In this document: positions 40,111 to 48,251 of the stretch, piece by piece | How positions within the stretch are numbered: the stretch's first letter is position 1 | Layout of the letters: each line of letters starts with the position of its first letter | Source of the DNA: Cellulomonas sp. Leaf395 | Lineage (GTDB): Bacteria; Actinomycetota; Actinomycetes; Actinomycetales; Cellulomonadaceae | Assembly: GCF_001424125.1 (NCBI RefSeq) | Contig: NZ_LMQI01000003.1 | Coordinates: 612,929-676,928, forward strand | DNA length: 64,000 nt | Direction: 5' to 3' | Translations under genes and position numbers: made by a program | The notes under the pieces: generated by a model | The model's input: the letters and a program-made list of their open reading frames with translations, nothing else | The model's database searches: none | Told to the model about the DNA's origin: nothing

Positions 40111-40566
40111 GTGCGCATCTACCTACCTGCCTCCCTCGACGAGCTCGATCCCGAGTCCGGACCGCTGACGGCGCGTCGCGCCCACGCCGTGACGCCGGCC
40201 CTGCGGGAGATGTTCTCCGACGAGGACGACGAGGGCCTGGAGTACGCCGCGCAGCTGGCAGCCGCTGACGACTCGCTCGCGCTCCTGGGCGAGCGACCGG
40301 ACGCACCGCAGCTGCGGTGCGTCGTGTCGGTGGATGTCGCCGACGCAGCGGTCGTCATGGTGCTCGACGCCGACGACGTGCCCAGCGCGGTGGAGCTGAC
40401 ACGGGCCGTGCCGCAGGCTGACGTCATCTGCGCGCACGTCGACGAGCCTGCGGCAGCGACCGACGTCGCTCTGGCCGCCGGAGGGGACGAGGACGCGGCG
40501 GGACGCCTCGACGAGCGAGACCTGCTCTGGTACGACGCCTCGGAGCTCGGGGACGTTCCGCGCTGA
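40111..40566 (+). CDS. DUF6912 family protein
   Basis: 151-residue soluble protein starting VRIYLPASLDEL, the opening of the actinobacterial DUF6912 family, with acidic middle and end (FSDEDDEGLEYAAQLAA, LDERDLLWYDASEL). Function unknown. CACACT lies six bases before the GTG, a possible leaderless -10. It follows the CpaE-like gene by 38 bases and may be independent of it. Confidence 0.78.
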   Translation: MRIYLPASLDELDPESGPLTARRAHAVTPALREMFSDEDDEGLEYAAQLAAADDSLALLGERPDAPQLRCVVSVDVADAAVVMVLDADDVPSAVELTRAVPQADVICAHVDEPAAATDVALAAGGDEDAAGRLDERDLLWYDASELGDVPR

Positions 40567-40624
40567 GGCGGCCGGTCGCTGTCGCTGAGGGGGGAGTGTG
40601 CTTCGTCACGTGACGGGGTGCCAG

Positions 40625-40654
40625 TTGGACCCGGCCTTGGCGCTCGGGTAGTGT
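40625..40654 (+). promoter_or_regulatory. Promoter of tRNA-Gln
   Basis: TTGGAC (40625-40630) and TAGTGT (40649-40654) are 18 bases apart, about 80 bases upstream of the tRNA. The 3' flank GTTCAC recurs upstream of tRNA-Glu (TAGAGT at 40854-40859, then GTTCAC), suggesting that each tRNA has its own similar promoter. Confidence 0.65.
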
Positions 40655-40732
40655 TCACCGCCGGTACGACGTCCGGATGCGCGTTGGTCCGCCCCGCCAG
40701 GCGACCTTCGAGCTCCGGGCGTCATACCCCCA

Positions 40733-40804
40733 TGGGGTATGGTGTAATTGGCAGCACGACTGATTCTGGTTCAGTTAGTCTAGGTTCGAGTCCTGGTACC
40801 CCAG
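40733..40804 (+). tRNA. tRNA-Gln (CTG anticodon)
   Basis: 72 bases folding as a cloverleaf: acceptor TGGGGTA with TACCCCA and discriminator G; D arm with AATTGG; anticodon stem ACTGA/TCAGT around loop TTCTGGT (anticodon CTG); T arm CTAGG/CCTGG with loop TTCGAGT. The terminal CCA is not encoded. Confidence 0.97.
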
Positions 40805-40900
40805 CGTTCCACCAGCGCGAGCACCGCTGGCCTGATCTCCTCGGAGCATCGGGTAGAGTGTTCACTCGCAAGCGAGGCCCGCGGGCCGAGCAGCGTATAG

Positions 40901-40973
40901 GCCCCCGTTGTGTAGCGGCCTAGCACGCCGCCCTCTCACGGCGGTAGCGCCGGTTCGAATCCGGTCGGGGGTA
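40901..40973 (+). tRNA. tRNA-Glu (CTC anticodon)
   Basis: 73 bases: acceptor GCCCCCG with CGGGGGT (first pair is G-U), D arm GTGTAGCGGCCTAGCAC, anticodon stem CCGCC/GGCGG around CTCTCAC (anticodon CTC), T arm GCCGG/CCGGT with TTCGAAT loop, discriminator A. CCA is not encoded. Confidence 0.97.
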
Positions 40974-40980
40974 CGTCGAG

Positions 40981-41012
40981 AAGGCCCGGTCACCACGGTG
41001 ACCGGGCCTTTC
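40981..41012 (+). terminator. Rho-independent terminator after tRNA-Glu
   Basis: AAGGCCCGGTCA (40981-40992) pairs perfectly with TGACCGGGCCTT (40999-41010) and a short T run follows. It lies eight bases after the tRNA. Confidence 0.9.
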
Positions 41013-41018
41013 GCGTTA

Positions 41019-41054
41019 CCACACATGCTCCCGGCGTGCTCGGAGCATGTGTGG
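41019..41054. repeat. Perfect 13-bp inverted repeat downstream of the tRNA terminator
   Basis: CCACACATGCTCC (41019-41031) and GGAGCATGTGTGG (41042-41054) are exact reverse complements around 10 bases. It could terminate the convergent minus-strand gene that ends at 41091, though it lacks a T-tract, or be a protein-binding site. Confidence 0.7.
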
Positions 41055-41090
41055 GTCTCGGCGCGGGCGGTGTGATGACGTCCGCAGGCC

Positions 41091-41321
41091 TCAGTGCTGG
41101 CCGGGCGGGCCGTGCGACGACGTCGGCAGGAGTGCGACGACGCCCCAGCCGATCAGAGCCGCGATCGCGCCGACGAGGATGCCGGTGACCACGGCATCGC
41201 CGGCGTCACCGCCGCCCAGGAGTGCGAGAACGACGCCCAGGACCAGCCCCGCACCGCCTGCGACGAGCGCGACGCGTCGGCGCAGACGCCGTCGCGACGC
41301 GGCGGCGCCACGCACGGCCAC
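41091..41321 (-). CDS. Small two-helix membrane protein, hypothetical
   Basis: 76 residues: an arginine-rich cytoplasmic start (RRRLRRRVAL), two hydrophobic helices (VALVAGGAGLVLGVVLALLGG and AVVTGILVGAIAALIGWGVVALL) and a short tail. GTG start is one base after the IclR gene stop, so it is cotranscribed with the regulator. No known family; a role in membrane sensing with the regulator cannot be excluded. Confidence 0.65.
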   Translation of the reverse strand: MAVRGAAASRRRLRRRVALVAGGAGLVLGVVLALLGGGDAGDAVVTGILVGAIAALIGWGVVALLPTSSHGPPGQH

Positions 41322-41322
41322 G

Positions 41323-42042
41323 TCAGTCCGCCGTCCGTCGCAGGACCTCGGTCAGCCGGTTGGCCGCCGAGACGACCGCGGCAGCGTGCAGCCGGCCGGG
41401 CTGACGGGACAGACGCTCGAGCGGTCCGGAGACCGAGACGGCGGCGACGATGCGCCCCGACGGGCCGCGCACGGGTGCGGACACCGATGCGACGCCCACC
41501 TCGCGCTCGGAGACCGACTGCGCCCAGCCGCGGCGGCGGACGCCGGACAGGATGGTCGCGGTGAACTTGGCGCCCTGCAGTCCGCGGTGCAGGCGGTCCG
41601 GCTCCTCCCAGGCGAGCAGGATCTGGGCGGCAGATCCGGCGTGCATGGTGAGGGTGGCGCCGACCGGGATCGAGTCGCGCAGGCCGATCGGGCGCTCGGC
41701 GGCCGCGACACAGATGCGCTGGTCACCCTGGCGGCGGTAGAGCTGGGCGCTCTCGCCCGTGTGGTCGCGCAGCGCGGCGAGCACGGGGCCGGCGGCGGCG
41801 AGCAGGCGGTCCTCGCCGGCCGCCGTGGCCAGCTCCGAGAGTCGCGGGCCGAGCACGAACCGACCCTGCATGTCGCGCGCCACGAGACGGTGGTGCTCGA
41901 GCGCAACGGCGAGCCGGTGGGCCGTGGGTCGAGCAAGATGGGTGGCGGTGACGAGCTGCGCGAGCGTGGCCGGGCCTGCCTCGAGGGCGCTGAGAACGGA
42001 CGCGGCCTTGTCCAGCACGCCGACTCCGCTAGAGTTGTCCAT
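41323..42042 (-). CDS. IclR family transcriptional regulator (NdgR/LtbR type)
   Basis: 239 residues: N-terminal winged helix (LDKAASVLSALEAGPATLAQLVTATHLARPTAHRLAVAL) and C-terminal IclR effector domain (GESAQLYRRQGDQRICVAAAE, ASVSAPVRGPSGRIVAAVSVSG). The gene is divergent from leuCD, exactly as NdgR of Streptomyces and LtbR of Corynebacterium, which control leucine genes. CAATAT six bases before ATG is a probable leaderless -10. The assignment to leuCD control is strong by context. Confidence 0.92.
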   Translation of the reverse strand: MDNSSGVGVLDKAASVLSALEAGPATLAQLVTATHLARPTAHRLAVALEHHRLVARDMQGRFVLGPRLSELATAAGEDRLLAAAGPVLAALRDHTGESAQLYRRQGDQRICVAAAERPIGLRDSIPVGATLTMHAGSAAQILLAWEEPDRLHRGLQGAKFTATILSGVRRRGWAQSVSEREVGVASVSAPVRGPSGRIVAAVSVSGPLERLSRQPGRLHAAAVVSAANRLTEVLRRTAD

Positions 42043-42051
42043 AGGTCGATA

Positions 42052-42078
42052 TTGGCGTCTCGCAGGCTGAGATGCAAG
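42052..42078. promoter_or_regulatory. Candidate operator between the IclR regulator and leuC
   Basis: TTGGCGTCTC and GAGATGCAAG form an imperfect inverted repeat with 7-base spacing in the 106-base divergent region, just upstream of the regulator's own promoter. It is the only sizable palindrome there and a reasonable site for the IclR-type regulator. Confidence 0.4.
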
Positions 42079-42148
42079 TACGACGGCACATGAGCCGGGA
42101 AAACCACACTCCTGGCCGACAGATCGAACGAGAGAACGGACCGAGAAG

Positions 42149-43603
42149 ATGGCCGGCACGTTGGCGGAGAAGGTCTGGGACGCGCACGTCGTGCGACGGG
42201 GCACCGACGGGGCACCCGACCTCCTGTACATCGACCTCCACCTCGTGCACGAGGTGACGAGCCCGCAGGCGTTCGAGGGCCTCCGTCTCGCGGGTCGCCC
42301 GGTGCGCCGCCCGGACCTCACCCTGGCGACCGAGGACCACAACACCCCCACGCTGGACATCGACCGGCCGATCGCCGACGAGACCAGCCGCACGCAGATC
42401 CAGACCCTGCGCAACAACGCCGCCGAGTTCGGTGTGCGCATCCACTCGCTCGGCGACGCCGACCAGGGGATCGTCCACCAGGTGGGACCGCAGCTGGGTC
42501 TCACGCAGCCCGGCCTGACCGTCGTCTGCGGCGACTCGCACACGTCCACCCACGGAGCGTTCGGCGCCCTGGCGTTCGGCATCGGCACCAGCGAGGTCGA
42601 GCACGTGCTGGCCACGCAGACGCTGCCCCTCGCGCCGTTCAAGACGATGGCGATCACGGTCGACGGCGAGCTGCCGCCGGGTGCGACGAGCAAGGACATC
42701 ATCCTGGCGATCATCGCCAAGATCGGCACCGGCGGCGGCCAGGGCTACGTGCTCGAGTACCGCGGCGAGGCCATCCGCGCGCTGTCGATGGAAGCTCGCA
42801 TGACGGTCTGCAACATGTCGATCGAGGCAGGCGCCCGCGCGGGCATGATCGCGCCCGACCAGACCACGTTCGACTACCTCAAGGGCCGCCCTCACGCGCC
42901 CGAGGGCGCCGACTGGGACGCCGCCGTGGCGTACTGGAGCACGCTGAAGACGGACGACGACGCCGAGTTCGACGTCGAGGTGATCCTCAAGGCGGAGGAC
43001 CTCGAGCCGTTCGTCACGTGGGGCACCAACCCGGGCCAGGGTCTGCCGCTGTCCGGCTCCGTGCCGGTGCCGGAGGAGATCGCCGACGCCAACGAGCGCG
43101 TCGCCGCCGAGCGCGCCATCGAGTACATGGGCCTGACCCCGGGGCAGCCGCTGCGCGAGATCAAGGTCGACACGGTCTTCATCGGCTCATGCACCAACGG
43201 CCGGATCGAGGACCTGCGCTCGGTGGCCAAGGTCATCCGCGGCAAGCACAAGTCCGACGACGTGCGCGTGCTCGTCGTGCCTGCGTCGGCTCGCGTGCGG
43301 CTCCAGGCGGAGGCCGAGGGGCTCGACAAGATCTTCCTCGACTTCGGCGCTGAGTGGCGCAACGCCGGCTGCTCGATGTGTCTGGGCATGAACCCCGACC
43401 AGCTCGCGCCGGGGGAGCGCTCGGCCTCGACGTCGAACCGCAACTTCGAGGGCCGCCAGGGCAAGGGTGGCCGGACGCACCTGGTCTCGCCGCTCGTCGC
43501 CGCCGCGACCGCCATCCGCGGCACGCTGTCGTCCTACGCCGACCTCGACACGGGTGCTCCGACGCCCGACGGCAGCCCCCTCACGGACCTCCAGACGGTC
43601 TGA
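42149..43603 (+). CDS. leuC: 3-isopropylmalate dehydratase large subunit LeuC
   Basis: Aconitase-family [4Fe-4S] enzyme of leucine synthesis, converting 2-isopropylmalate to 3-isopropylmalate with LeuD. 484 residues. The cluster cysteines lie in [11 protein letters not shown] and in [33 protein letters not shown] and [20 protein letters not shown] are LeuC signatures. GAGAAG lies just before the ATG. leuD follows after 20 bases. Confidence 0.97.
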   Translation: MAGTLAEKVWDAHVVRRGTDGAPDLLYIDLHLVHEVTSPQAFEGLRLAGRPVRRPDLTLATEDHNTPTLDIDRPIADETSRTQIQTLRNNAAEFGVRIHSLGDADQGIVHQVGPQLGLTQPGLTVVCGDSHTSTHGAFGALAFGIGTSEVEHVLATQTLPLAPFKTMAITVDGELPPGATSKDIILAIIAKIGTGGGQGYVLEYRGEAIRALSMEARMTVCNMSIEAGARAGMIAPDQTTFDYLKGRPHAPEGADWDAAVAYWSTLKTDDDAEFDVEVILKAEDLEPFVTWGTNPGQGLPLSGSVPVPEEIADANERVAAERAIEYMGLTPGQPLREIKVDTVFIGSCTNGRIEDLRSVAKVIRGKHKSDDVRVLVVPASARVRLQAEAEGLDKIFLDFGAEWRNAGCSMCLGMNPDQLAPGERSASTSNRNFEGRQGKGGRTHLVSPLVAAATAIRGTLSSYADLDTGAPTPDGSPLTDLQTV

Positions 43604-43623
43604 TCAAGGAAGCGAGAAGACTG

Positions 43624-44289
43624 ATGGAGAAGTTCAGCCAGCACACCGGCGTCGGGGTCCCGCTGCGCCGCAGCAACGTCGACACGGACCAGATCATCCC
43701 GGCCGTCTACCTCAAGCGCGTGACGCGCACCGGGTTCGAGGACGCGCTGTTCGCCGCCTGGCGCGGTGACCCGTCGTTCGTCCTCAACCAGGAGGCGTAC
43801 GCGAGCGGCTCCGTGCTCGTCGCCGGGCCCGACTTCGGCACCGGCTCGTCGCGTGAGCACGCCGTGTGGGCGCTCAAGGACTACGGGTTCAAGGTCGTCA
43901 TCTCGAACCGGTTCGCGGACATCTTCCGCGGCAACTCCGGCAAGCAGGGTCTGCTCGCGGCGCAGGCGGCCCAGGAGGACATCGAGCTCATCTGGAAGAT
44001 CCTCGAGACGCGCCCCGGCACCGAGGTGACGGTGGACCTCGCGTCGAAGACGATCACCTGCGACGACGTCGTCGTGCCGTTCCAGGTGGACGACTACACG
44101 CGCTGGCGGCTCATGGAGGGCCTCGACGACATCGGGCTGACGCTCGAGCACGCCGACGAGATCTCCGCGTTCGAGGCGCGTCGTGAGCCGTGGCGCCCCG
44201 CCACCCTGCCGGCCAAGCACCTGCCGCCGGTCGAGATCGTGGCTGCACGGCCGGCCGGCGTGCCGGTCGAGATCGGCCGCCGGCCCTGA
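43624..44289 (+). CDS. leuD: 3-isopropylmalate dehydratase small subunit LeuD
   Basis: 221-residue swivel subunit that completes the LeuCD enzyme. It has [37 protein letters not shown] (the substrate-binding glycine/serine loop) and [24 protein letters not shown] lies about 12 bases upstream of the ATG. It ends in a strong terminator. Confidence 0.97.
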   Translation: MEKFSQHTGVGVPLRRSNVDTDQIIPAVYLKRVTRTGFEDALFAAWRGDPSFVLNQEAYASGSVLVAGPDFGTGSSREHAVWALKDYGFKVVISNRFADIFRGNSGKQGLLAAQAAQEDIELIWKILETRPGTEVTVDLASKTITCDDVVVPFQVDDYTRWRLMEGLDDIGLTLEHADEISAFEARREPWRPATLPAKHLPPVEIVAARPAGVPVEIGRRP

Positions 44290-44295
44290 CTCGGT

Positions 44296-44326
44296 CCGGC
44301 GGGTCGCCGACGAAGCGACCCGCCGG
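44296..44326 (+). terminator. Terminator of leuCD
   Basis: A perfect 12-bp stem (CCGGCGGGTCGC with GCGACCCGCCGG) around a seven-base loop, seven bases after the leuD stop. No T-tract. TAGCGT at 44342-44347 just beyond it is a likely -10 for the HU gene. Confidence 0.85.
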
Positions 44327-44393
44327 GCGGGGACAGTGACTAGCGTGTGGGCTGGGCCACGGTGCAGTGCGCGCCGGCCGAGGGAGGATCACC

Positions 44394-45008
44394 ATGCCGG
44401 GCAAGTCGCAGATCGCTGACCGGATCGCCGCGCGAGGCGCCTCCAAGGCTGCCGCCGCCGCGGCGGTGGAGGCCGTGCTCGATGAGATCACCACCGCGCT
44501 CGCCGCTGGCGAGCGCGTGACGCTCACCGGGTTCGGGACGTTCGAGGCCACCGCTCGCGCCGCTCGTACGGGACGCAACCCGCGGACAGGCGAGGCGCTC
44601 GAGGTGGCCGCGACGACGGTGGCGCGGTTCCACCCCGGGGCCACGCTGCGGTCGCGGGTCGCGGCAGGCGCCGGTGAGCCCCTCGGAGCCGTCGCGGACC
44701 TGGGCTCCCTGCAAGGGCTGGCTGCGCCGGAGCCGGCAGCGGTGGTCGCACCGGCCGCGCCGGCACCGACGCCGAAGCCGTCGGGCACGTCGTCGGCCGG
44801 CGTCGGGGCGAGCGCGAAGGCGAAGGCCAAGGCCGAGGCGAAGAAGGCCGACGTCAAGAAGCGGGCGGACGCCGCGAAGAAGGCCGACGCCAAGAAGCGG
44901 GTCGACGCGAAGAAGGCTGACGCGAAGCAGAAGAAGGCCGACGCGAAGAAGAAGGCCGACACCAAGTCCAAGAAGAAGTCCGGCAAGGGTCACGCCAAGA
45001 AGAAGTGA
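44394..45008 (+). CDS. HU family nucleoid protein with lysine-rich C-terminal tail (HupB-like)
   Basis: 204 residues: residues 1-90 are a HU fold (GKSQIADRIAARGASKAAAAAAVEAVL, TLTGFGTFEATARAARTGRNP, VARFHPGATLRSRV), then a proline/alanine linker and a histone H1-like tail of repeated KKADAKKK units. Actinobacterial HupB/HupS proteins use such tails to compact DNA and are modified on lysines. GGGAGG lies seven bases before the ATG, and TAGCGT at 44342 supplies the promoter. Confidence 0.92.
   Translation: MPGKSQIADRIAARGASKAAAAAAVEAVLDEITTALAAGERVTLTGFGTFEATARAARTGRNPRTGEALEVAATTVARFHPGATLRSRVAAGAGEPLGAVADLGSLQGLAAPEPAAVVAPAAPAPTPKPSGTSSAGVGASAKAKAKAEAKKADVKKRADAAKKADAKKRVDAKKADAKQKKADAKKKADTKSKKKSGKGHAKKK
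44838..45005 (+). repeat. Degenerate tandem repeat encoding the lysine-rich tail of the HU protein
   Basis: Units of about 15-21 bases built on GAAGAAGGCCGACGCG are repeated with variations, encoding KKADAKK-type blocks. The AAG-rich run departs from local base composition and is a likely site of slippage. Confidence 0.75.
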
Positions 45009-45102
45009 CGTCCGGCGCAGTCCCGTGAAGGTTTCGCACCCGTCCGGCGTGCCGGTGCGGGTGCGGCCAGGAGCACGCGCGCGCGTGGGAGACGATGGTC
45101 CG

Positions 45103-46419
45103 ATGACCGATCTGCTGTACGTCAACGGTGGCAACCCGCTCTCGGGCGAGATCACTGTCCGCGGGGCCAAGAACTTCGTCTCCAAGGCGATGGTCGCGGC
45201 GTTGCTCGGAGAGACGCCGAGCGTGCTGCGCAACGTCCCGCAGATCCGCGACGTCGCCGTGGTCACCGGGCTGCTGGAGCTGCACGGCGTGACGGTCGAC
45301 GCGGACGCCGAGGCCGGCGTGCTGCACCTCGACCCCACGGACGTCGAGTCGGCACACGTCGCGGACATCGACACCCACGCGGGGTCGAGCCGTATCCCGA
45401 TCCTGTTCTGCGGTCCCTTGCTGCACCGGCTCGGCGAGGCCTTCATCCCGGACCTGGGCGGCTGCCGGATCGGCGACCGGCCGATCAACTACCACCTCGA
45501 CATCCTGCGGCAGTTCGGCGCGGTCGTGGAGAAGACCGACAACGGCATCCACATCCGTGCCCCGCGGCGACTCCAGGGCACCAAGATCGCGCTGCCCTAC
45601 CCGAGCGTCGGTGCCACCGAGCAGCTGCTGCTCACCGCCGTCCGGGCGGAGGGCGTCACCGAGCTCGCCAACGCGGCGATCGAGCCCGAGATCCTGGACC
45701 TGATCAACGTGCTCCAGAAGATGGGCGCGATCATCTCCGTCGACACGGACCGGGTGATCCGGATCGAAGGCGTCGACCGGCTGGTCGGCTTCCAGCACAC
45801 GGCGCTCTCCGACCGGATCGAGGCGGCGTCGTGGGCGTCGGCAGCGCTCGCGACCGGCGGCGACATCTACGTCCGCGGCGCGACGCAGCCCGAGATGACC
45901 ACGTTCCTCAACACGTTCCGCAAGGTCGGCGGCGAGTTCGCCATCGACGACACAGGCATCCGGTTCTTCCACCCCGGCGGCGACCTGCGCTCGATCACGC
46001 TCGAGACGGACGTGCACCCCGGGTTCATGACGGACTGGCAGCAGCCGCTCGTCATCGCTCTGACCCAGGCCAAGGGCCTGTCGATCGTCCACGAGACCGT
46101 CTACGAGAACCGGTTCGGCTTCACCGAGGCCCTCGTCGGCATGGGGGCGACCATCCAGGTGTACAAGGAGTGCCTGGGCGGGCGGCCCTGCCGGTTCGGG
46201 CAGCGCAACTTCTACCACTCCGCGGTGATCTCCGGCCCGACGCCGCTGGCCGCCGCGGACATCGAGGTGCCGGACCTGCGCGGTGGCTTCAGTCACCTCA
46301 TCGCGGCGCTGGCGGCCAAGGGCACCTCGTCGGTGCGGGGCATCAGCCTCATCGACCGCGGGTACGAGCGGTTCACCGCGAAGCTCGAGGCGCTCGGCGC
46401 CGAGTTCAGCCGCGACTGA
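45103..46419 (+). CDS. murA: UDP-N-acetylglucosamine 1-carboxyvinyltransferase MurA
   Basis: First committed step of peptidoglycan synthesis, adding enolpyruvate from PEP to UDP-GlcNAc. 438 residues of the actinobacterial form opening GGNPLSGEITVRGAKNFVSKAM. The catalytic cysteine is Cys121 in LGGCRIGDRPINYH, equivalent to E. coli Cys115 and the fosfomycin target. It also has LSDRIEAASWASAALATGG and VPDLRGGFSHLIAALAAKG. ATG start with GACGAT six bases upstream and a GGGAGA farther up. Confidence 0.96.
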   Translation: MTDLLYVNGGNPLSGEITVRGAKNFVSKAMVAALLGETPSVLRNVPQIRDVAVVTGLLELHGVTVDADAEAGVLHLDPTDVESAHVADIDTHAGSSRIPILFCGPLLHRLGEAFIPDLGGCRIGDRPINYHLDILRQFGAVVEKTDNGIHIRAPRRLQGTKIALPYPSVGATEQLLLTAVRAEGVTELANAAIEPEILDLINVLQKMGAIISVDTDRVIRIEGVDRLVGFQHTALSDRIEAASWASAALATGGDIYVRGATQPEMTTFLNTFRKVGGEFAIDDTGIRFFHPGGDLRSITLETDVHPGFMTDWQQPLVIALTQAKGLSIVHETVYENRFGFTEALVGMGATIQVYKECLGGRPCRFGQRNFYHSAVISGPTPLAAADIEVPDLRGGFSHLIAALAAKGTSSVRGISLIDRGYERFTAKLEALGAEFSRD

Positions 46420-46437
46420 CAGGTAGCATCGGCTCCC

Positions 46438-47202
46438 GTGCAACCGCCGGCCAGATCGAATCGCGCCTACCGCAACGTCGCTCACATCTTGCGGCCTGTC
46501 CTGCGCGCGATGACGCGCCACGACTGGAGCGGGACCGAGAACTTCCCGCGCGAGGGCGGGTTCATCGTCGCCTCGAACCACATGACGAACATCGATCCGC
46601 TGACGTTCGCGCACTTCCTGTGGGACAACGGCGTCGCTCCGAAGATTCTCGCCAAGGCCTCCCTGTTCAAGGTCCCGGTGCTCGCGGGCGTGCTGCGCGC
46701 GACGGGTCAGATCCCGGTCTACCGGAACACCACGTCGGCGGGGGAGTCGCTGACCGCAGCGGTCACCGCGATCCGCGACGGTGACGTCGTCGCCGTGTTC
46801 CCCGAGGGCACGCTCACGCGGGATCCCGAGCTGTGGCCGATGGTCGGCAAGACCGGCATCGCGCGCCTCGCGCTCACCACACAGGCCCCGGTCATCCCCG
46901 TCGCCCAGTGGGGCCCGCAGCTCCTGCTGGCCCGCTACGGCAAGCTGCTCAAGCCGATCCCTCGCAAGCTGATCACCGTCGTGGCCGGTCCGCCGGTGGC
47001 GCTGGACGACCTGTACGGCCGGCCGCAGGACGCCGCCACCCTGCGCGAGGCCACCGAGCGCGTGATGAATGCCATCACAGCCCTGCTGGCCGACGTGCGC
47101 GATGAGGAGCCGCCGGCGATCCGCTACGACATGCGCAAGCCGCTCGCGCAGGGCGAGAAGAGGGTCGGCGGCGACCACGCGACCCACCCCGAGCTGCCGT
47201 GA
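46438..47202 (+). CDS. 1-acyl-sn-glycerol-3-phosphate acyltransferase family protein
   Basis: 254-residue PlsC-type acyltransferase that would acylate lysophosphatidic acid in phospholipid synthesis. The HX4D box is SNHMTNID and the second block is VFPEGT. GTG start with TAGCAT eight bases upstream (leaderless type). Stop overlaps gpsA (GTGA), whose product makes glycerol-3-phosphate for the same pathway. Confidence 0.9.
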   Translation: MQPPARSNRAYRNVAHILRPVLRAMTRHDWSGTENFPREGGFIVASNHMTNIDPLTFAHFLWDNGVAPKILAKASLFKVPVLAGVLRATGQIPVYRNTTSAGESLTAAVTAIRDGDVVAVFPEGTLTRDPELWPMVGKTGIARLALTTQAPVIPVAQWGPQLLLARYGKLLKPIPRKLITVVAGPPVALDDLYGRPQDAATLREATERVMNAITALLADVRDEEPPAIRYDMRKPLAQGEKRVGGDHATHPELP

Positions 47203-48251
47203 CGGCGGACCAGGTGGCGCAGGACCGGCCGGCCGTCCCGGGCGCCCCGCGGCTGAAGGCTGCCGTGCTGGGCGCTGGTGCCTGGGGCACCACGTTCGCA
47301 GCCGTGATGGCCGACGCCGGGTGCGATGTGACGGTGTGGGGGCGCGACGAGAAGGTCTGCCGGCAGATCGCCGACGAGCACCGCAACGAGGCGTACCTGC
47401 CGGGTGTCCGGCTACCTGCCCGCGTCACCGCGTCGAACGACGCCCGCGCGGTGCTCGCCGGCGCCGACGTCGTCGCGATCGCCATCCCGTCGCAGAGCGC
47501 GCGCGTCACCCTGGTGCCCCTGGCCGACGCCGTCGCGGGCCACGCCGTCGCCGTCTCGCTGATGAAAGGCGTCGAGCTGTCGACGGACCGACGCATGAGC
47601 GAGGTCGTCGCGGAGTCGCTGGGTATCCCGATGGACCGCATCGCCGTGGTCTCGGGGCCCAACCTGGCGCTCGAGATCGCCCACCGGCAGCCGACGGCGA
47701 CCGTCGTGGCCTCCACCAGCGAGGCGACGGCCCAGCTGGTGGCGCGGGCGTGCGCGTCCGGGTACTTCCGGCCGTACACGAACGACGACGTCGTCGGCGT
47801 CGAGCTGTGCGGTGCCGTGAAGAACGTCATCGCGCTCGCGGTCGGCATCTCGCAGGGCCGTGGACTCGGCTACAACACGATGGCGACCGTCATCACGCGC
47901 GGGCTCGTGGAGATCACACGGCTCGGGCTGGCCCTCGGCGCGGACGCGGACACGTTCCCCGGTCTGGCGGGCCTCGGGGACCTCATGGCCACGTGCGCCT
48001 CACCCGACTCGCGCAACCACACCCTCGGTGGCCACATCGGCCGCGGGATGACCCTTGACGAGGCGATCTCCGCCACCGGAGGCACCGCGGAAGGCGTGAA
48101 GTCGAGCCGGTCCGTCCTGGAGCTCGCGACGACGCTCGGCGTCGAGATGCCGATCACGTCGGCGGTCGTGAAGGTGCTCCACGAGGGCCTGCCGGTCGAC
48201 CAGCTGGCCGCGCTGCTGCTCGCGCGGCCGCACAAGGCCGAAGGCGCCTAG
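47199..48251 (+). CDS. gpsA: Glycerol-3-phosphate dehydrogenase [NAD(P)+] GpsA
   Basis: Reduces dihydroxyacetone phosphate to glycerol-3-phosphate, the lipid backbone. 350 residues; NAD fold AVLGAGAWGTTFAAVMADAG at the N-terminus, SGPNLALEIAHRQPTA, catalytic Lys in VELCGAVKNVIALAVGI, and GLAGLGDLMATCASPDSRN. The stop codon TAG is shared on opposite strands with the next gene (CTAG at 48248-48251). Confidence 0.96.
   Translation: MTADQVAQDRPAVPGAPRLKAAVLGAGAWGTTFAAVMADAGCDVTVWGRDEKVCRQIADEHRNEAYLPGVRLPARVTASNDARAVLAGADVVAIAIPSQSARVTLVPLADAVAGHAVAVSLMKGVELSTDRRMSEVVAESLGIPMDRIAVVSGPNLALEIAHRQPTATVVASTSEATAQLVARACASGYFRPYTNDDVVGVELCGAVKNVIALAVGISQGRGLGYNTMATVITRGLVEITRLGLALGADADTFPGLAGLGDLMATCASPDSRNHTLGGHIGRGMTLDEAISATGGTAEGVKSSRSVLELATTLGVEMPITSAVVKVLHEGLPVDQLAALLLARPHKAEGA

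Noticed and set aside
40733..40973. tRNA genes as an integration site for a mobile element
   Set aside because: No integrase, no repeated tRNA 3' end, and core genes on both sides.
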